NCBI GenBank assembly: GCA_004297235.1 | Contig: SCUR01000449.1 | Location: 1 to 9,807, forward strand | Reading direction: 5' to 3' | From: Candidatus Manganitrophaceae bacterium | Lineage (GTDB): Bacteria > Nitrospirota > Nitrospiria > SBBL01 > Manganitrophaceae | Length of the DNA: 9,807 nt | In this document: positions 5,919 to 9,807 of the stretch, one piece after another | Layout of the letters: each line of letters begins with the position of its first letter | Numbering within the stretch: the first letter of the stretch is position 1 | Translations under genes and position numbers: made by a program | Notes under the pieces: generated by a model | Told to the model about the DNA's origin: nothing | Seen by the model: only the letters and a program-made list of their open reading frames with translations | Database searches by the model: none

Positions 5919-7814
5919 TTGCCGAAAATTAATATCCTTCCAGAAAATCTCGCCAACAAAATCGCGGCCGGAGAGGTCGTCGAACGGCCCGCCTCCGTCA
6001 TCAAGGAGCTGGTCGAGAACGCGATCGACGCCGGAAGCCGACGGATTTTCGTCTCTCTCTTGGAGGGGGGCGTTCGCCGGATTACCGTTCAAGACGACGG
6101 CGAGGGGATGACGCGCGAAGACGCCCTCCTCGCCTTCCAGCGGCATGCCACGAGCAAGGTCAGGAAAGAGGCCGATCTCTCCGTCCTGACGACCCTCGGA
6201 TTCCGGGGGGAAGCCCTCCCGAGCATCGCGTCGATTGCGAAGGTCCGGCTGGTGACCCAGAGCGCCTCGGACGCGGAAGGAACCGAAATCCTGCTGGAAG
6301 GGGGAGCGGTCGAGAGTGTAAAAGGGGTCGGCGCGCCGCAGGGATCGCTCTTCGAGGTGAGCGACCTCTTCTACAATACCCCCGCACGAAGGAAGTTTTT
6401 AAAGTCGGGGCAGACGGAGCTCAGCCATGCCAGCGATGTGATTTTCCACCTGGCCCTCTCCCATCCGATGATCCATTTTCGCCTGACGCACGGCAAGAAG
6501 GTGCTGCTCGAATGCCCCGCCGTCTCGGACCTGAAGGACCGGATCCTCCAACTCTTCGGGGAGGAGGTGATGGGGCGCCTGATGGAGGCCCACGGAGAGG
6601 GACATCTTCCCACCGGAAAGTGGCCGGAGCCGATCGACGAGAGGCGGCTTTATGTCGACACCTATTTCTCCCGCCCGCCGCTTCGAGGGAATCACCGGAA
6701 AGACCAATACCTCTTCGTCAACCAGCGGCCGGTGCGAAGCCCCCTTCTCTCCCATGCCATCTATGATGCGTACGGGAGCTATTTGATGAAGGGAGAGCAC
6801 CCCTTTTACATCCTCTTCCTTTCGATCGATCCGGCGGCGGTCGATGTCAATGTTCATCCGATGAAAAAAGAGGTCCGCTTTCAGCATGCCGATCCGGTCC
6901 ATGAGGCGGTCCGCCGCGTCGTCCGGACGACCCTTTCCTTCGCCGGGATGGACGAGCTGCCGGTCGCCGTCCCGCTCGATCGGCTGGCCCCGATCCAGGC
7001 CGATCCGGCTCAGCGTGCGACCCTTCCGCAATCGCGGTGGGTCGGATGGCCGGACGGCCTGGAAAATCGATCGGCCGCCGGACAAGCGGCGGAAAAGGGA
7101 GCGGCTTACGGCGCGGAGCGATTGCGGAATGCGGATTTCGGATTGCGGAGTAAGGGATCAGAATTTTTTCAATCCGAAATCCGCATCCCGCAATCCGAAA
7201 TCCCCTTGATTCGTCCTTTGGGACAAATTTACGGGACCTTTCTTCTGGCGGAGATCGAGGGAGAGTTTACCCTCATCGATCAGCACACGGCCCATGAGCG
7301 GATTCTCTATGAGCGCTTCCTGGAGCGATGGCGGGCCCTGCAGCAGACGACGGAAGGGAAGGGCGACGCCGGCCCGTTCGGCGCCGTTCAGCCGTTGCTG
7401 GTTCCGCAGCAGATCGATCTTCCCCTCTCCAAGGCCGGTCTTTTGAGGGATCATCTGAGAGATCTTTCCTTCTTTGGATGGGGGATCGAACATTTCGGGG
7501 AGACGACGTTTCTGGTCCGCGAGGTGCCGGCCTTGATCTCCCAGATCAACCTCGAAGCTTTTCTTCTCGACCTCACCGACGATTTGGCGCAGACGGAAGT
7601 CTCTTCGAAGGCGGAGCAGCCGATTTTGAATGTGATCGCATCGATGGCCTGCCACGGCGCGGTCCGCGCGAATCAGCCGCTGACCTTCCCCGAGATCGAA
7701 GCGCTCCTCAAAGATTATTTCGAGTCGAAGACCCCGCCGACCTGTCCCCACGGCCGGCCGATTCTTCTGAAATATCCCCTCATCGAGTTGGAAAAATTAT
7801 TCCGGCGCCGATGA
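5919..7814 (+). CDS. mutL: DNA mismatch repair protein MutL (endonuclease type)
   Basis: A 631-residue MutL, normal length. The N-terminal GHKL ATPase (about 1-335) shows KELVENAIDAG (E30, N34), DDGEGM, RHATSK, LGFRGEAL and FYNTPARRKFL. A variable linker runs from about 340 to 428. The C-terminal dimerisation/endonuclease domain begins near P429. The metal-binding endonuclease motif reads DQHTAHERILYE (D454-E465), with Thr where DQHA is usual. ACHGAVRANQPLT and CPHGRP (C609, H611) complete the nuclease site. It should therefore nick DNA itself after mismatch recognition by MutS, as in bacteria without MutH; mutS is not in this window. Residues about 401-428 are encoded by a palindromic repeat inserted in frame in the linker, leaving both domains intact. 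The start is TTG with AGGAG upstream. The stop overlaps the miaA start (ATGA, 7811-7814), so translation is probably coupled. Confidence 0.98.
   Translation: MPKINILPENLANKIAAGEVVERPASVIKELVENAIDAGSRRIFVSLLEGGVRRITVQDDGEGMTREDALLAFQRHATSKVRKEADLSVLTTLGFRGEALPSIASIAKVRLVTQSASDAEGTEILLEGGAVESVKGVGAPQGSLFEVSDLFYNTPARRKFLKSGQTELSHASDVIFHLALSHPMIHFRLTHGKKVLLECPAVSDLKDRILQLFGEEVMGRLMEAHGEGHLPTGKWPEPIDERRLYVDTYFSRPPLRGNHRKDQYLFVNQRPVRSPLLSHAIYDAYGSYLMKGEHPFYILFLSIDPAAVDVNVHPMKKEVRFQHADPVHEAVRRVVRTTLSFAGMDELPVAVPLDRLAPIQADPAQRATLPQSRWVGWPDGLENRSAAGQAAEKGAAYGAERLRNADFGLRSKGSEFFQSEIRIPQSEIPLIRPLGQIYGTFLLAEIEGEFTLIDQHTAHERILYERFLERWRALQQTTEGKGDAGPFGAVQPLLVPQQIDLPLSKAGLLRDHLRDLSFFGWGIEHFGETTFLVREVPALISQINLEAFLLDLTDDLAQTEVSSKAEQPILNVIASMACHGAVRANQPLTFPEIEALLKDYFESKTPPTCPHGRPILLKYPLIELEKLFRRR
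7119..7202. repeat. Palindromic element, copy 3, inside mutL
   Basis: The left arm 7119-7145 and right arm 7170-7196 pair at 25 of 27 positions around a 24-base loop, the best-preserved palindrome of the three copies. The left arm contains GATTGCGGAATGCGGATTTC and the right arm GAAATCCGCATCCCGCAATC. The loop begins CGGAGTAA, comparable to GGAGTGAA in copies 1 and 2. It is read through by mutL as R401 to I428 (RNADFGLR in the left arm, QSEIRIPQSEI in the right arm) without a stop. The span fits whole codons, so the MutL frame is kept. It sits in the inter-domain linker, where an insertion is tolerated. Confidence 0.93.
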
Positions 7815-8845
7815 AGCGGACGTCGCCGAAATCCAAGGGCCGGGAGAATCAATCGTCCGCCCGTGGCCCCCAAAAAAAAGCGGCCGCCAGACGGCCTCCG
7901 CCCTCTGAACCTCCTTGGTTTATTCTCGTCGGCCCGACGGCGGTCGGAAAAAGTGCGGTCGCCGAGCGGTTGGCCTCGGCGTTCGGGACGGAGATCCTCG
8001 TCGCCGACTCCCGCCAAGTCTATCAGGGGATGGACATCGGCACCGATAAACCCTCCGCCGCGGCGCGCGCACGCGTCCCGCGACATCTCATCGATCTGGT
8101 TCCTCCCGATGGTCCCTTCTCGGCCGGGATCTATAAGCGGCTGGCCGAAGCGCAGATCGACCGTCTTTCCCAAGAGGGAAAGCCGGTCTTTATTGAAGGG
8201 GGGACCGGTCTCTATATCAAGACCCTTTTGTATGGTTTGTGGGACGGGCCGCCCGCCGATTGGGATTTCCGGGACCGTCTGCTCCAAGAGGAGCGCGAGA
8301 AGGGGGAAGGGACCCTTCATCGGCAGCTCGCCGCGGTCGATCCTGCCGCCGCGGAGCGGATTCACCCGCGCGATCTTCCGAAGCTGGTCCGGGCATTGGA
8401 GGTCTATCACCGGGTCGGCCGTCCGATCTCCGAGGTGCATGCGGCCCACCGGTTCAGCGAGCGTCCCAAGGGGGACTACTTCCTGGTGGGATTGCGGCGC
8501 GAGCGGGAGGATCTTTATCGGCGGATCGAGCAACGCGTCGAATCGCAGATCGCAAACGGACTCATCGAGGAGACGGCGCGTCTTCTCGCGGCCGGGTTCG
8601 CGCCGCAGCTCCCTTCGATGCGGGGCTTGGGATACAAGCAGATGAGCCGATATCTGCAGGGTGAGCAGACGCGGGAGGAGGCGATCGCGACGCTGAAACG
8701 TGATACCCGTCACTATGCGAAGCGGCAGATGACCTGGTTTCGCGCCGATCCGAAGATCGAATGGATCGATCTGACGGAAAATGAGGGGCCGGAGGAGACC
8801 TTCGAGCGGATTCTGCGCTTGAAGTATTTCAAGATTATGTTATAA
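7811..8845 (+). CDS. miaA: tRNA dimethylallyltransferase MiaA
   Basis: A 344-residue enzyme that transfers the dimethylallyl group to N6 of adenosine 37 in tRNAs reading UNN codons, the first step of i6A/ms2i6A synthesis. Visible motifs in order: P-loop GPTAVGKS (41-48), DSRQVYQGMDIGTDKPS, RHLIDLV, FIEGGTGLYIKTLLYG, RDLPKLVRALEVY, GLRREREDLYRRIEQRV, MRGLGYKQM, and TRHYAKRQMTWFR near the C terminus. The catalytic core is complete. The first ~35 residues form a basic, Lys/Arg/Pro/Ser-rich extension not found in the roughly 316-residue Escherichia coli enzyme. ATG 7811 is chosen because it overlaps the mutL TGA (ATGA); there is no strong ribosome site, which fits coupling. The mutL-miaA pairing is common in bacteria. 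The stop codon overlaps the mtnP promoter. Confidence 0.98.
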   Translation: MKRTSPKSKGRENQSSARGPQKKAAARRPPPSEPPWFILVGPTAVGKSAVAERLASAFGTEILVADSRQVYQGMDIGTDKPSAAARARVPRHLIDLVPPDGPFSAGIYKRLAEAQIDRLSQEGKPVFIEGGTGLYIKTLLYGLWDGPPADWDFRDRLLQEEREKGEGTLHRQLAAVDPAAAERIHPRDLPKLVRALEVYHRVGRPISEVHAAHRFSERPKGDYFLVGLRREREDLYRRIEQRVESQIANGLIEETARLLAAGFAPQLPSMRGLGYKQMSRYLQGEQTREEAIATLKRDTRHYAKRQMTWFRADPKIEWIDLTENEGPEETFERILRLKYFKIML

Positions 8846-8846
8846 T
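8819..8846 (+). promoter_or_regulatory. Sigma-70-type promoter with extended -10 for mtnP
   Basis: TTGAAG (8819-8824, 4 of 6 to consensus) lies 16 bases before a perfect TATAAT (8841-8846). TG one base upstream of it (8838-8839) makes an extended -10. The -10 box overlaps the miaA stop codon (TAA 8843-8845). Transcription should start near 8853, leaving a leader of about 45 bases. That leader begins close to a small ATCAA/TTGAT hairpin (8851-8864). mtnP can thus be expressed apart from mutL-miaA. Confidence 0.6.
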
Positions 8847-8897
8847 CCTGATCAATTTTTTGATTCCCCCCGCGGGCTCTTGATTGAAGGAAAAGAC

Positions 8898-9806
8898 ATG
8901 GCGGTAAAACGAATTTCAAAGAAGCGCTCAACGAACGGATCGAAAATGCCGCAAGCCCGGATCGGGGTGATCGGCGGAAGCGGCCTCTACCAAATCGAAG
9001 CGCTGAAAGAAGTGCGGGAGGTGGCGGTCTCGACCCCGTTTGGGAAGCCGTCCGGCAAGTTTATCCTCGGCACACTCGAGGGAATTCCGATTGCATTTTT
9101 AGCGCGGCACGGTCAGGGGCATCTCCTTCTCCCCTCCGAGATCAACTATCGCGCCAATCTCTTCGCCATGAAGAAGCTCGGCGTGGAGCGGATTCTTTCG
9201 GTGAGCGCGGTCGGGAGCATGAAGGAAGAGATCGCCCCGGGGCATATCGCGATCCCGAGCCAATTTTATGACCTGACGAAGGGAAGAAAGAGCACCTTCT
9301 TCGGAAACGGAATCGTCGCGCATGTCAGTCTCGCCGATCCGATTTGTCCCGAGCTCTCCGAGGTGGTTGCGGAGGCGAGCCGGGCGGTCGGGGCGACGAT
9401 CCATCGCGGCGGAACTTACCTCTGCATGGAGGGGCCGCAATTCTCGACCCGCGGCGAGTCGGAGATTCATCGACGTTGGGGGGTCGACGTCATCGGCATG
9501 ACGAATGTCACCGAAGCGAAGCTGGCGCGGGAGGCCGAAATCTGCTATGTCACCATTGCGCTGGCGACCGATTATGATTGCTGGCATATTTCCGAAGAGC
9601 CGGTGACCGTCGAGATGGTGATGAAGACGTTGATGGAAAACGTGGCGCTCTCGAAGAAAATTATTCAAGCGGCGGTGGTTCGGATTGGAGAGGGAAGGGG
9701 TTGCCCCTGTTCCGATGCGCTGAAGCACGCCATCGTCACCGCCTCTTCCGCCATTCCCAGGAAAACCAAAGCCGATTTAAAACCAATCATCGGGAAGTAT
9801 GTCTGA
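8898..9806 (+). CDS. mtnP: S-methyl-5'-thioadenosine phosphorylase
   Basis: A 302-residue cytosolic enzyme that splits methylthioadenosine with phosphate into adenine and methylthioribose-1-phosphate, in methionine and purine salvage. Visible: IGVIGGSGLY (phosphate loop, S28), ARHGQGH (R70, H71), NYRANLFAMKKLGV, SAVGSM, MEGPQFSTRGESE, GMTNVTEAKLAREAEICY and ATDYDCWH. D225 and D227 of TDYDCW mark adenine-type (MTAP) specificity; 6-oxopurine phosphorylases have Asn there. A CPC motif at 269-271 recalls the C-terminal CXC of archaeal MTAP II and is shared by many bacterial homologs. A basic N-terminal tail of about 20 residues precedes the fold. ATG 8898 is chosen for AAGGA (8887-8891) 6 bases upstream; ATG 8946 has no such site. 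The gene is complete, ending one base before the window end, and has its own promoter. Confidence 0.97.
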   Translation: MAVKRISKKRSTNGSKMPQARIGVIGGSGLYQIEALKEVREVAVSTPFGKPSGKFILGTLEGIPIAFLARHGQGHLLLPSEINYRANLFAMKKLGVERILSVSAVGSMKEEIAPGHIAIPSQFYDLTKGRKSTFFGNGIVAHVSLADPICPELSEVVAEASRAVGATIHRGGTYLCMEGPQFSTRGESEIHRRWGVDVIGMTNVTEAKLAREAEICYVTIALATDYDCWHISEEPVTVEMVMKTLMENVALSKKIIQAAVVRIGEGRGCPCSDALKHAIVTASSAIPRKTKADLKPIIGKYV

Positions 9807-9807
9807 A

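Noticed and set aside
7026..7038. Possible extra copy of the palindromic repeat (CCGCAATCGCGG)
   Set aside because: Only a short word matches; the arms and GGAGT loop of the family are missing.
7328..7810. 161-codon upstream extension of the miaA frame
   Set aside because: It overlaps mutL out of frame, is Arg/Ser/Gly-rich and matches no MiaA extension; ATG 7811 overlapping the mutL stop is the natural start.

Overview
The window carries a Tol-Pal envelope cluster followed by a mismatch-repair/tRNA-modification/purine-salvage group, all on the + strand. In order: the 3' end of tolR (ExbD/TolR), a TolA/TonB-like energy transducer, tolB, pal, an unrecognised coiled-coil lipoprotein, a second pal, a cpoB (YbgF)-like lipoprotein, mutL, miaA and mtnP. 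The DNA is GC-rich and tightly packed, and two start/stop overlaps are visible (tolA-tolB and mutL-miaA). The Tol-Pal genes, lipoboxes and meso-DAP-binding OmpA-type domains point to a diderm bacterium. The endonuclease-type MutL (DQHxxxxE and CPHGRP motifs) argues against an enteric-type MutH-dependent gammaproteobacterium. A Nitrospirota-like or deltaproteobacteria-like lineage would fit, but this is a low-confidence guess from style and gene content.

Positions 1-5823 are the envelope part. TolR (inner membrane, with TolQ presumably just upstream) and the TolA-like protein would use the proton motive force. TolB is the periplasmic propeller. The two Pal lipoproteins would tie the outer membrane to peptidoglycan, and CpoB would link the Tol machine to peptidoglycan synthesis. 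The unusual point is that the Pal/coiled-coil module appears twice in a row: pal-1 plus a coiled-coil lipoprotein without TPRs, then pal-2 plus a coiled-coil lipoprotein with TPRs.

Positions 5919-9806 hold mutL, miaA (ATGA overlap with mutL) and mtnP. mtnP has its own near-consensus extended -10 promoter overlapping the miaA stop codon.

The most interesting signal is a family of three related palindromic elements of about 65-85 bp. They share GCGGAATGCGGA/TCCGCAATCC-type arms and a GGAGT-starting loop. One copy lies between tolB and pal and one between cpoB and mutL. The third lies inside the mutL coding sequence, where it adds about 28 residues in frame to the linker between the ATPase and endonuclease domains. 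No tRNA, rRNA, CRISPR array, transposase or integrase was seen.
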